Origin: an uncultured Bacteroidales bacterium
GTDB taxonomy: Bacteria; Bacteroidota; Bacteroidia; Bacteroidales; UBA932
NCBI GenBank assembly: GCA_946184255.1
Contig: CAMHFA010000013.1
Span: 1 to 11,805, forward strand
Length of the DNA: 11,805 nucleotides
Direction: 5' to 3'
The translations under genes and the position numbers were made by a program. Below, one piece after another: positions 1 through 7,332 of this stretch. The notes beneath the pieces were generated by a model that was not told the origin of the DNA, searched no databases, and saw nothing but the letters and a program-made list of their open reading frames with translations. Numbering within the stretch: position 1 is the stretch's first letter; each line of letters starts with the position of its first letter.

Positions 1-15
1 GATGCGAAAACTTAT

Positions 16-2562
16 TCATTGCTCATCGTAGGTTAAATAATCAAATCCGGCCGTTCCTCCAACGGCATACATTCCTATTACGACTCCTGTGAAACCGCCA
101 ACCACTTCTGTACTTAACAGCTGACAGTCAACGACCCCAAGAGGTTTCCCGTCAATTGTGAACTCATATCTTCCACCATCCTTGGAATATACTCCCAGGA
201 CAGCTTCCCTGCCCTTGAACGGCATTTCTTCGATAACGGTATCAACAGAACGAAGCTTCAGTTTGAGAACGGCTCGTCCTCGCTCCAGGGCTACTGTTGC
301 AAAGCCATTGGAGTCTTGATAAACAGCAAGTCCTGCCTCTCCCGAAGGAGAATCCAAACGGACCTTGGCCTCAACCTTGATATTCGGGCTTTCCTGCCTT
401 ACGCCCACGAATGTGGGATGGTCGTTTTCAGACAACGGAACATTCCCTTTAAGAGTCAGGGTTCCTCCAGAGATGCTATACCTGGTGGAATCCGGATTCT
501 GGATATATACCCATTTGTGGTCTAGCGGCGCATCAAATTCCTCTTTCCATGATTTTGGAACAGGCCTTTGGGCTTTCCAACCGGCAGGAACAACCATCTT
601 TGCCTGCACGGGATTACCCCCATTAACCACAGGCCATCCGTCTTCCCAAGTAACGGGAGCTATGAAAGTCTCACGGCCAAGATGATGATAATCGCCCCCA
701 TAACGCCTGAAAGCAAGGAACACCACCCACCAGGACCCGTCGGGAGCCTCGACGAAGTCTCCGTGTCCCGTAGCCTGGATCTGGTTGTTTTCAGCCACAC
801 TGCGGAAATGGGACAGAATCGGATTGGAGGGATTGGATTCGTATGGTCCCCAGATGTCCCTGCTTCTGGCTATCGTAAGGTTATGCCCCATCTCCGTTCC
901 TCCTTCAGAGATCAGCAGGTAATACCATCCGTCCTTCTTGTAGATGTGCGGGCCTTCGGGATAACGTCCTCCCGTACCGGCCCAAAGATATTTGCTTTCA
1001 GTCAACTGCTCTCCGGTCGTTGGATCTATCTCACACAGCCTGATTCCGGAAGGATTGGAAACCATGTAGCAATGTCCGTCCTCAAACAGGAAAGACGGGT
1101 CTATGCCCCCTTGTTTCAAATACACTGGCTCTGACCAGGGCCCGGCGGGGTCTTTTGCCGTGACAAAGAAATTACCCCCCTTGGTCACGTTGGTGGTGAC
1201 CATGTAGTAAAGACCCTCGTGATATCGGATGGTAGTGGCAAAGATTCCTCCATGGGAATTTGCCCTTTCAAGAGGAATCTGGCTTTCCCGGTCAAGGACA
1301 TTGCCGATTTGTTCCCAGTTAACAAGATCCTTTGAATGATAGACAGGAACTCCGGGGAAATACTGGAAGGAAGAATTGACAATATAGTAATCCTCCCCAA
1401 CCCTGCAGATAGATGGATCTGGATGGTAGCCAGGTATAATAGGATTATACAGGGTTATCGTCTGGGGACCGGAATCTGGAGGAGTCAGCAAAACGCATAC
1501 AGGATGGGGAACCTTGATTGACTTTCCTGTGTCCTCAAGAAGTCCTGTTCTGGGGTTCCTTTTGAACAACTGGACCTCGTCGCTATCCCTGCATGCCACC
1601 AGGACAAAGCGTCCATTTGGGGTAATAGTGAAATTCCTTGGATGTACCCCCGTTTCCTGGTAACCTACATATTCCAGAATTCCTGTAGCAGGGTTTTGCT
1701 TGAATATTGAAATGCCATCCCCTTTAAGGCGGTTGCTGGAATACAGGAATTTTCCATCGGGAGAAAAATGGATGTCTGCACTGCCTGCAGCATGCTGTTG
1801 GTCTGCTTCAATCTCCTGGATCTGCTTTAAATCGCCGTCATTATATTCATACACCACGACGGTGCCCCCAAGCTCGGTAATGACATACATGAAGCGTCCG
1901 TCCTTGGAAAAAGTGAAATGACGCGGTCCGCTTCCTGACGGAGTCTTAATGATGGACGGATCCTGCCCGGCTATCCTGCCGTCGTAAACGGGATACCGAT
2001 AGATACAATCCCCTCCTAAATCAATGACAAACAAGTATTTACCATCCGGTGAGACTTGTGATGAATGAATATGTGATCCTTCCTGACGGATAGGATTAGG
2101 ACCTTTCTCATGGAATTCCGTAACCTTTCCTTCGCCCAGACATCTTTCAACGTCCACCGGAAACACCGTCATCGAACCTGACGAATAGTTAGTTGCAACA
2201 ACTTCATTTCCAAGGAAAAACACATGACAGGGGTCTTTCCCATAAGTCGGACGGCAGTCTATTAAGTCAAGGGTTCCTTTAGAAGCATCATAATCAAAGG
2301 AAGAAACAGAAGCCCCGCTTTGTTGCTCCGTGACTGCAAAGACCGTCTTGTTATCGGGCGTTACCGCCATGAAAGAAGGGTTTGCAATCTCGGTAATGGT
2401 CAGCGGAGAGAACTCCCCTGTAGCCTCGTCGAAGCTGTATGAATATATTCCCTTGCTCCCGCTGTCGGTATAGGTTCCGACAAGCATCGTGAGTCCTGAT
2501 GGTTCCTTGGTGCAGGCGACCAAAGCCATAAGTATCGGCAAAATGATTGATAAGCGCTTCAT
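16..2562 (-). CDS. Lipoprotein fusing a 6-phosphogluconolactonase-type beta-propeller to a GH43 glycosidase
   Basis: Seen: an 848-residue protein starting at the ATG at 2562, two bases after the folK stop codon. A hydrophobic leader ends in the lipobox LVAC, with the lipidated Cys at residue 17. Residues ~24-360 carry repeated blade motifs (SPDGKYLFV, SKDGRFMYV, SPDGKFLYSSNR) and match the seven-bladed lactonase family of E. coli Pgl. After a short Pro-rich linker, residues ~371-660 are a glycoside hydrolase family 43 five-bladed propeller. The likely catalytic triad is D382 (HPDPS), D488 (GGIDPS) and E536 (YPEGPH). Residues ~672-846 form a beta-sandwich like the C-terminal domain of GH43 beta-xylosidases and arabinofuranosidases. 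Inference: it acts outside the cytoplasm on arabinose- or xylose-containing oligosaccharides, and the lactonase half may open sugar lactones. Exact substrates cannot be read from sequence. The domain order is unusual. It is the last gene of the run visible here; only 15 bases follow it. Confidence 0.88.
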   Translation of the reverse strand: MKRLSIILPILMALVACTKEPSGLTMLVGTYTDSGSKGIYSYSFDEATGEFSPLTITEIANPSFMAVTPDNKTVFAVTEQQSGASVSSFDYDASKGTLDLIDCRPTYGKDPCHVFFLGNEVVATNYSSGSMTVFPVDVERCLGEGKVTEFHEKGPNPIRQEGSHIHSSQVSPDGKYLFVIDLGGDCIYRYPVYDGRIAGQDPSIIKTPSGSGPRHFTFSKDGRFMYVITELGGTVVVYEYNDGDLKQIQEIEADQQHAAGSADIHFSPDGKFLYSSNRLKGDGISIFKQNPATGILEYVGYQETGVHPRNFTITPNGRFVLVACRDSDEVQLFKRNPRTGLLEDTGKSIKVPHPVCVLLTPPDSGPQTITLYNPIIPGYHPDPSICRVGEDYYIVNSSFQYFPGVPVYHSKDLVNWEQIGNVLDRESQIPLERANSHGGIFATTIRYHEGLYYMVTTNVTKGGNFFVTAKDPAGPWSEPVYLKQGGIDPSFLFEDGHCYMVSNPSGIRLCEIDPTTGEQLTESKYLWAGTGGRYPEGPHIYKKDGWYYLLISEGGTEMGHNLTIARSRDIWGPYESNPSNPILSHFRSVAENNQIQATGHGDFVEAPDGSWWVVFLAFRRYGGDYHHLGRETFIAPVTWEDGWPVVNGGNPVQAKMVVPAGWKAQRPVPKSWKEEFDAPLDHKWVYIQNPDSTRYSISGGTLTLKGNVPLSENDHPTFVGVRQESPNIKVEAKVRLDSPSGEAGLAVYQDSNGFATVALERGRAVLKLKLRSVDTVIEEMPFKGREAVLGVYSKDGGRYEFTIDGKPLGVVDCQLLSTEVVGGFTGVVIGMYAVGGTAGFDYLTYDEQ

Positions 2563-2564
2563 GG

Positions 2565-3053
2565 TCAATTGTTAAAATATTCAGGGAAGGCTTTCTTCAA
2601 GGATGGTTTTGCTATTTCCTGAAGGGGAATCATTACAAATGGACGGCTTGCGATACCTTTGTGGGGTATCGTAAGGACGGGAAGGTCTATCCTTTCGGAT
2701 CCATAAAACAGGATGTCTATGTCAATGACCCGTGAATGGTAAATCCTATTGCCTTCGGAATCATATTCAGGAGCGTCCGTACGACCCATTTCCCTCTCGA
2801 TTCCCTTGACCTTGCGAAGGATGGTCATTGCAGGGAGTTCATCCTCTCCGACCGGAGCCGGGATTCGGTACAATACTGCGGCATTCATGAATTTCCCTCC
2901 GGAAAAGCCCATAGGTTTGGTCTCGATGAGCCTTGATAGTGCGGAATAGTGACTTCCGAAAGCTTCATCCATCCTGGAGAGAGCCTCGGAAATGTTCTTC
3001 TTCCTGTCCCCAAGGTTGCTTCCCAGGGAGAAATAAATGTTCACGAATGCCAT
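2565..3053 (-). CDS. folK: 2-amino-4-hydroxy-6-hydroxymethyldihydropteridine pyrophosphokinase (HPPK)
   Basis: HPPK transfers pyrophosphate from ATP to 6-hydroxymethyl-7,8-dihydropterin, the step before dihydropteroate synthase in folate synthesis; it is cytosolic. Seen: 162 residues, the normal length for the single-domain enzyme. The N-terminal SLGSNLGDR is at 9-17, FMNAAV at 55-60, and EREMGR at 86-91. The family signature RVIDIDILFYG is at 108-118, with the two Mg-binding Asp residues in DID. PHKGIASRPFVMIPL, a variant of the usual pterin-binding tail, is at 130-144. The ATG at 3053 lies 6 nt after the upstream stop codon, and the downstream ATG at 2562 follows its TGA by two bases, so translational coupling is likely. 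A biosynthetic gene between two exported hydrolases is out of place functionally, but every motif looks intact. Confidence 0.95.
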   Translation of the reverse strand: MAFVNIYFSLGSNLGDRKKNISEALSRMDEAFGSHYSALSRLIETKPMGFSGGKFMNAAVLYRIPAPVGEDELPAMTILRKVKGIEREMGRTDAPEYDSEGNRIYHSRVIDIDILFYGSERIDLPVLTIPHKGIASRPFVMIPLQEIAKPSLKKAFPEYFNN

Positions 3054-3059
3054 TTTGAA

Positions 3060-4601
3060 CTACTGGTGAAGGACTGGTGCAGGTTTGTCTGAATAGACAA
3101 TCTTGGAACGGACCTCTATCGGGTGCAGGCGGTCAGGATTCAACACCTTGAAGCTCACCTTGTGATCCCCAACCGGAAGGCCATACTTGAAATAAAGCTC
3201 AAGGCTCCTGCGGTTGTTCGCAGCAGGCAGGACCACGGTCTTGTCAACCTTTCCGTCAAGGGTTACCTCAACCTTGGCCTCGTAACCGGAATTGTCCATC
3301 GGCATCAGGTAGGTGAACACAACTCCGTTTCCGGTGAAGCTGATCTCACCACAGTTGTCGATATGATCCTTTATATCCTCCCTCTTCAGGGGCCAATGAC
3401 CTTCGAATCCTTGTTCCAGGCGGACGGCTTCCGGTACCTGGTTCTTAATAGTCACAGATTCTTCGGAAACAGTGCCTCCGTACCTTTCAATTACCTTAAG
3501 CGCCTGATCGAAAGACATCTGGTAAGCCTTGTTCAGGGAAATGTCGGTGTAGGCGAAATTCCTGTCCTCAACCTCATAGAGGTTCTTCTTCCAGTACTCG
3601 GGAATATTTTTGTAGCCAAGCATCACTCCAAGGATTCCTCCCGAAGAGGCAGGATTGCAATCAGAGTCCTTTCCGCATCTGGTTGAAACATCTATGGTCT
3701 TGTAGAAATCCCCGTCTCCATAGAGAAGACCCATGAGGATGTAGGCGCTGTTTATGATGGCATCGATGTTGGTCGTACCGTAAACACCTTCAGGGCAGCC
3801 TATGTCAAAGCCCCACTTTCTCTCCACAAGTGCCCACGTGATCTCCCAATGGTCGGGATACTGCTTGTGCCAGTCAATAATATCGGCCATGCACTGGTAG
3901 TACTTGCTCTCCTTCGGGATGGTCTTCAAGGCCTCGGTGGTAACAAACTCGATATCGTTGGAAATGAAAGCCAGGGAATACATTGCAGCCACATAGACTC
4001 CACCATACCAGCCGTCTCCGTAATTCATCATGTGGCCGATTTCATCGGAAAAATGAGCCGCAGCGTTAGGCATTCCTGGTGCCATCAAACCGGCGTAATC
4101 CGCTTCAATCTGGAAATCTATGTCATCTGAGTGGGGATTGTTCATCCAGAATCCAGACTCGGGCGGCATCAAGCCATGCTGAATATTGTAACGTGCTGCC
4201 TGATTTGCATGCCACAGAGGGTAATTGGCCGACGAGAATGCCTTTGCAAATGACTCTATTGGGGCGTCAAGACCTTCTTTGTCAAAGACTTCCACAAAAG
4301 TAAGGTCCATATAGATGTCATCATAGAGGCCCGGTATATTGTCATAATACCATTGGATCCTGTGGTCCGGCCATTCAATGGGAATGTTGTCGTTGATCAT
4401 TGTGCTGTAACGGAATTCTGTCGGTCCACCATAAGTGCAACCTATAGCCTGTCCAGCCCAGCCTCCTTTTATCTTGTCCATCAACTGTTCCTTGGTGAGG
4501 GAAATTTCGTTAGGAACAGAAGGTGCCTTGACGGTCTTTTGCACGCAGCCCCAGACAAAGGCTGATGCAACAACAAGAATAACTATCGCCGATTTTTTCA
4601 T
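3060..4601 (-). CDS. ADP-ribosylglycohydrolase-family lipoprotein (RusGH-like)
   Basis: Seen: 513 residues with an N-terminal hydrophobic segment and lipobox VWGC (Cys19), so a predicted lipoprotein. Residues ~36-375 are an all-helical ADP-ribosylglycohydrolase domain. It has GGWAGQAIGC at 46-55, an acidic motif YDDIYMD at 93-99 in place of the usual S/T-DDT, a second acidic patch SDDIDF at 158-163, and the C-terminal metal motif GKDSDCN at 310-316. Residues ~385-510 look like an added beta-sandwich, perhaps carbohydrate-binding. Family knowledge: these enzymes use two Mg ions to cleave N- or O-glycosidic bonds at ADP-ribose, and exported relatives occur in Bacteroides ribose-utilization loci beside a nucleoside hydrolase and ribokinases, as here. 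Inference: it releases ribose or ADP-ribose from extracellular nucleotide-like compounds; the substrate is unproven. Its ATG follows the nucleoside hydrolase stop codon by one base (TGA T ATG), a strong sign of coupled translation. Confidence 0.88.
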   Translation of the reverse strand: MKKSAIVILVVASAFVWGCVQKTVKAPSVPNEISLTKEQLMDKIKGGWAGQAIGCTYGGPTEFRYSTMINDNIPIEWPDHRIQWYYDNIPGLYDDIYMDLTFVEVFDKEGLDAPIESFAKAFSSANYPLWHANQAARYNIQHGLMPPESGFWMNNPHSDDIDFQIEADYAGLMAPGMPNAAAHFSDEIGHMMNYGDGWYGGVYVAAMYSLAFISNDIEFVTTEALKTIPKESKYYQCMADIIDWHKQYPDHWEITWALVERKWGFDIGCPEGVYGTTNIDAIINSAYILMGLLYGDGDFYKTIDVSTRCGKDSDCNPASSGGILGVMLGYKNIPEYWKKNLYEVEDRNFAYTDISLNKAYQMSFDQALKVIERYGGTVSEESVTIKNQVPEAVRLEQGFEGHWPLKREDIKDHIDNCGEISFTGNGVVFTYLMPMDNSGYEAKVEVTLDGKVDKTVVLPAANNRRSLELYFKYGLPVGDHKVSFKVLNPDRLHPIEVRSKIVYSDKPAPVLHQ

Positions 4602-4602
4602 A

Positions 4603-5619
4603 TCATTTTTTGGTTATTATGTTTGCGGGTTTTGATGTCACAACCTTGACAAAGTGCGCCTTGATGGCCTCTGCCTGCTCAGGAGAAACGGTCAGGTAAC
4701 GCCTCGTTCCTTTTTCATCCGGGGTAAAAAAAGTTGAACCTTCGTCAGTTACCTTTATGAAACCGGGTTCCGAAACCGTAAACCATTTCTCCCCTTCCAC
4801 GGCAAAAAGGACAGCTGTCGGATCCCACGTAGGACGGTCATAAGGCATTTTCTGATAGGCTTTGTAAGCTTCCACCATCGGATGGAGTCCGGCCCAGCCA
4901 AAGTCGTTCTCTATACTTGTGGCCGGATACATGACCTGGATTCCGAGTTCAAAAGGCGATGTCACCACAGGTGTCGGCCATTCTCCGAATACCGCTTTAG
5001 CTGCGGGAATATCCTTGACTACGTTATATTCATGATGCTTCTGATCGACGAAATTGCCCGCCATGGTGACAAGCAGCTTTACTTTCTTCGCAACCAATTC
5101 TTTACCAGTGAGTTTTGAGTATTCATCTGCGGGTGACTCGAGAAGCCTTGAAAGGTTGGTGGAAAAACCGACGGAGGCAATTACAACCGAATGGTCTGCG
5201 GCCTTGGACAATAGCTTCCTGTAAAGGATATGTGCTTCAGGCAGGTTTGAATGATCCTTCAAGGTTCTTTTGAAAACAGGTTTACCATCCTTGTCCTTCA
5301 GTTCTACGACAGCCTGGGCGTAATTGATTGCGTCTGTCTCACAATCAGCGCCTTCGTGTATGATTCCAATAGGAATGTCCGGATGACCATACCAAGTGTT
5401 AAGGATGTCAACGAATTCTCCGGGGGCCGTGCCTTCCTTGTTTATACATGTCGCCAGAAGGTTGATTTTTCCTGCGTCTACATATTTGTAGAGCAAGTCC
5501 ATCGCGATAGCATCGTCCACATCGTTGCCGATGTCGGTCTCCATGATAAGGTTGATGGGCTTCACGCATCCGGCAAAGAGAATCGACGCAAGGGCCAGGA
5601 GTATTAATACTCTCTTCAT
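4603..5619 (-). CDS. Inosine/uridine-type nucleoside hydrolase lipoprotein (RusNH-like)
   Basis: Nucleoside hydrolases split ribonucleosides into free base and ribose using a Ca-bound water. Seen: from the ATG at 5619 the protein has 338 residues, a leader ending in FAGC (Cys18), and the N-terminal metal motif ETDIGNDVDDA at 27-37. EYNVVKD is at 197-203, corresponding to the ribose-binding E-x-N region. RPTWDPTAVLF at 262-272 carries the likely metal ligand D266. I chose this start because it is followed at once by a signal peptide and lies 13 nt after the ribokinase stop codon; the open frame extends 63 codons further, but only inside rbsK. Compared with the classic DTDPGIDDA and HD motifs, the first motif is two residues longer and the active-site His is replaced by Trp265. 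Both features look typical of an exported Bacteroidota subgroup. Inference: it produces ribose outside the cytoplasm for the neighbouring ribokinase. Confidence 0.9.
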   Translation of the reverse strand: MKRVLILLALASILFAGCVKPINLIMETDIGNDVDDAIAMDLLYKYVDAGKINLLATCINKEGTAPGEFVDILNTWYGHPDIPIGIIHEGADCETDAINYAQAVVELKDKDGKPVFKRTLKDHSNLPEAHILYRKLLSKAADHSVVIASVGFSTNLSRLLESPADEYSKLTGKELVAKKVKLLVTMAGNFVDQKHHEYNVVKDIPAAKAVFGEWPTPVVTSPFELGIQVMYPATSIENDFGWAGLHPMVEAYKAYQKMPYDRPTWDPTAVLFAVEGEKWFTVSEPGFIKVTDEGSTFFTPDEKGTRRYLTVSPEQAEAIKAHFVKVVTSKPANIITKK

Positions 5620-5632
5620 CGTAATGGGGTTT

Positions 5633-6532
5633 TTAATCCAATTCTTCCCTATAAGGCATTGCGACCTGGGCACCGGCCTTCTGGACAGAAAGGGCCGAGG
5701 CCTTTGTGGCAAACTCTGCAGCTGCTTTGATATCCTTCCCCTCGGAAAGGGCCACACAGAGAGCTCCACAATAACAGTCTCCGGCACCTGTCGTGTCCAC
5801 GGCTTCAACCTTTCTCGCTTTCACGAATACCTTGGAATCTCCCCTGCAGATAAGGGATCCCTTACTGCCCATCGTGACAATAATATTACCCACCCCCTTA
5901 TCCATCAGACATTTAGCAGCACACCAAGCGGAGTCCTCGTCCTTAACCGGCATGCCTGAGTATTTCTCAAGCTCTGTCTCGTTTGGAATAAACAGGGAAA
6001 TGTAGCCGAACATCTCTTCAGGAATCTCACTGGCAGGAGCAGGGTTCAAGACTACGAATTTCCCAAGGTCATGTCCAATCTTAGCAGCCCTCAGAACCGC
6101 CTGAACCGGAATTTCAAGCTGCATAAGAAGGATGTCGCATCCCTCTATGGCAGATCTGCATTTCTCAATGTCTTCAGCAGTGTAGTCATTATTTGCTCCG
6201 GAGGCTACGACGATGCTGTTCTCTGCATCCTTGTCCACGGTGATCAGAGCAACCCCAGAAGGCTTGGGCGAAAACATAACCATCTCTGTATCAAGACCTT
6301 CTTCTTTAAAATGACGGATAGTATTCTCTCCGAATATGTCATTTCCTACCTTGCAGATAAAAGAAACATTTCCACCTAGTCGTTTTGCAGCCACAGCCTG
6401 ATTGGCCCCCTTTCCGCCAGGTCCGGTAACAAAATCATTCCCAAAAACGGTCTCTCCAGGCAGGGGCATCCTGTCGCAAAAAGCCGTCATGTCCGTGTTG
6501 GTACTACCGATAACTACTATCTTGCCTTTCAT
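5633..6532 (-). CDS. rbsK: Ribokinase
   Basis: Ribokinase phosphorylates D-ribose with ATP to ribose 5-phosphate in the cytosol. Seen: 299 residues from the ATG at 6532, close to the ~309 of E. coli RbsK. The sugar-binding signature GPGGKGANQA is at 37-46. The second PfkB signature DTTGAGD is at 246-252, with D252 the predicted catalytic base, and NPAPA at 163-167 is typical of ribokinases. Two in-frame ATGs further upstream (6571 and 6562) are rejected: the first overlaps the sufE-sufT stop region, both would add a non-conserved tail, and MKGKIVVIGS is the expected beginning of the fold. It lies 13 nt from each neighbour. With the two exported hydrolases downstream it would complete a path from nucleoside or ADP-ribose to ribose 5-phosphate. 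No ribose permease is present here, so entry of ribose must depend on a transporter elsewhere. Confidence 0.95.
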   Translation of the reverse strand: MKGKIVVIGSTNTDMTAFCDRMPLPGETVFGNDFVTGPGGKGANQAVAAKRLGGNVSFICKVGNDIFGENTIRHFKEEGLDTEMVMFSPKPSGVALITVDKDAENSIVVASGANNDYTAEDIEKCRSAIEGCDILLMQLEIPVQAVLRAAKIGHDLGKFVVLNPAPASEIPEEMFGYISLFIPNETELEKYSGMPVKDEDSAWCAAKCLMDKGVGNIIVTMGSKGSLICRGDSKVFVKARKVEAVDTTGAGDCYCGALCVALSEGKDIKAAAEFATKASALSVQKAGAQVAMPYREELD

Positions 6533-6545
6533 TTCATTATGTGGT

Positions 6546-7325
6546 TTATTTGTCAATGTCATCAAGGCCAAGTTCCAGTCTTGCTTCGTCGGAAAGCATG
6601 CTTTGGTCCCACGGTGGTTCGAATGTCAGCTCCACTTCGCAGCCTGTTATTCCCGGAACATCAGAAACGCTTTTCTTAACATCCGCCAGAACTTCGTCCG
6701 CCATAGGGCAAGTTGGCGCAGTAAAAGTCATTTTAATGTACGCCTCGTGCTTCTTGTTAATCACCAGCTCATAGATAAGACCGAGATCATAGACGTTTAC
6801 CGGTATCTCGGGATCATAAACCTGCTTAATTGCCAGCACTACGTTATCGTAAAGCGGGGCAAGCTCCTTGGCGTCATCAGCAGTAAGGACTTCCGGTTCC
6901 TTTTCAATTACGCTTTCCCTGGCCAGTTCCCTGATTTTGTCAATCATGGACACAAGTCCGTTTGCCCTTGTCGGGGAAAGGTTCTCCTTCAGTCCGATCT
7001 GTTCAATGAAACCAAAATCATCTTCTGCAATTTCTTTTGGCTCCCGCCCGGAATACACCCCTATCAGGAGCGAAATGATTCCTTTGGTGATTATCGCATC
7101 GCTGTCCGCACGGAACCAAAGCTTTCCGTCTTCCAATTTAGAGTCGAGCCAAACTCTTGATTGACAGCCTTTTATCAGCTTATCCTCGGTCTTTTCCTCT
7201 TCAGGATAGACATCAAGGTTTTTCCCTAATTCAATTAAATACTCATACTTGTCCAGCCATTCATCGTACATCGAAAAATCTTCGACTACGGCTTGTTTGG
7301 CTTCTTCCAATGTCTTCATTTTCAT
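6546..7325 (-). CDS. SufE-SufT fusion: cysteine desulfurase activator joined to a MIP18/DUF59 Fe-S assembly domain
   Basis: Seen: 259 residues from the ATG at 7325; a second in-frame ATG at 7319 is equally possible. Residues ~3-138 are SufE. The acceptor cysteine is C54 in KGCQSRVWL, matching the conserved GCQS of E. coli SufE. After a ~20-residue linker, residues ~160-258 are a MIP18/SufT/PaaD-type domain. It has DPEIPVNVYDLGLIYEL at 171-187, a conserved cysteine in TAPTCP (C206), and the family tail FEPPWDQSMLSDEARLELGL. Family knowledge: SufE takes persulfide sulfur from SufS and passes it to the SufBCD scaffold, while SufT-type proteins help mature Fe-S proteins. The two are usually separate genes. 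The gene starts 7 nt after the sufS stop codon, so both would be made together. Inference: the fusion ties sulfur delivery to cluster maturation. No break in frame is visible between the halves. Confidence 0.93.
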   Translation of the reverse strand: MKMKTLEEAKQAVVEDFSMYDEWLDKYEYLIELGKNLDVYPEEEKTEDKLIKGCQSRVWLDSKLEDGKLWFRADSDAIITKGIISLLIGVYSGREPKEIAEDDFGFIEQIGLKENLSPTRANGLVSMIDKIRELARESVIEKEPEVLTADDAKELAPLYDNVVLAIKQVYDPEIPVNVYDLGLIYELVINKKHEAYIKMTFTAPTCPMADEVLADVKKSVSDVPGITGCEVELTFEPPWDQSMLSDEARLELGLDDIDK

Positions 7326-7332
7326 CTGCGTA

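Noticed and set aside
1..15. Start of a further minus-strand gene after the GH43 protein
   Set aside because: Fifteen bases show no start codon on the minus strand and are too few to judge.
568..1134. Plus-strand open frame of 188 codons
   Set aside because: It is antisense to the GH43 domain and has no recognisable domain or start context.
2563..2568. Upstream TTG start for the lactonase-GH43 protein, two codons longer
   Set aside because: The ATG at 2562 begins a standard lipoprotein signal (MKRLSIILPI); the TTG overlaps the folK stop codon and adds nothing conserved.
3835..3840. Third CACGTG core as a possible parS site
   Set aside because: The flanks (GCC and ATC) are not complementary, so only the 6-bp core matches; chance occurrence.
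5620..5808. 63-codon upstream extension of the nucleoside hydrolase frame
   Set aside because: It lies within rbsK in another frame, has no conserved content, and would bury the signal peptide and lipobox.
6402..7160. Plus-strand open frame of 252 codons
   Set aside because: It is antisense to rbsK and the sufE-sufT fusion, both with intact conserved motifs, and resembles no known protein.
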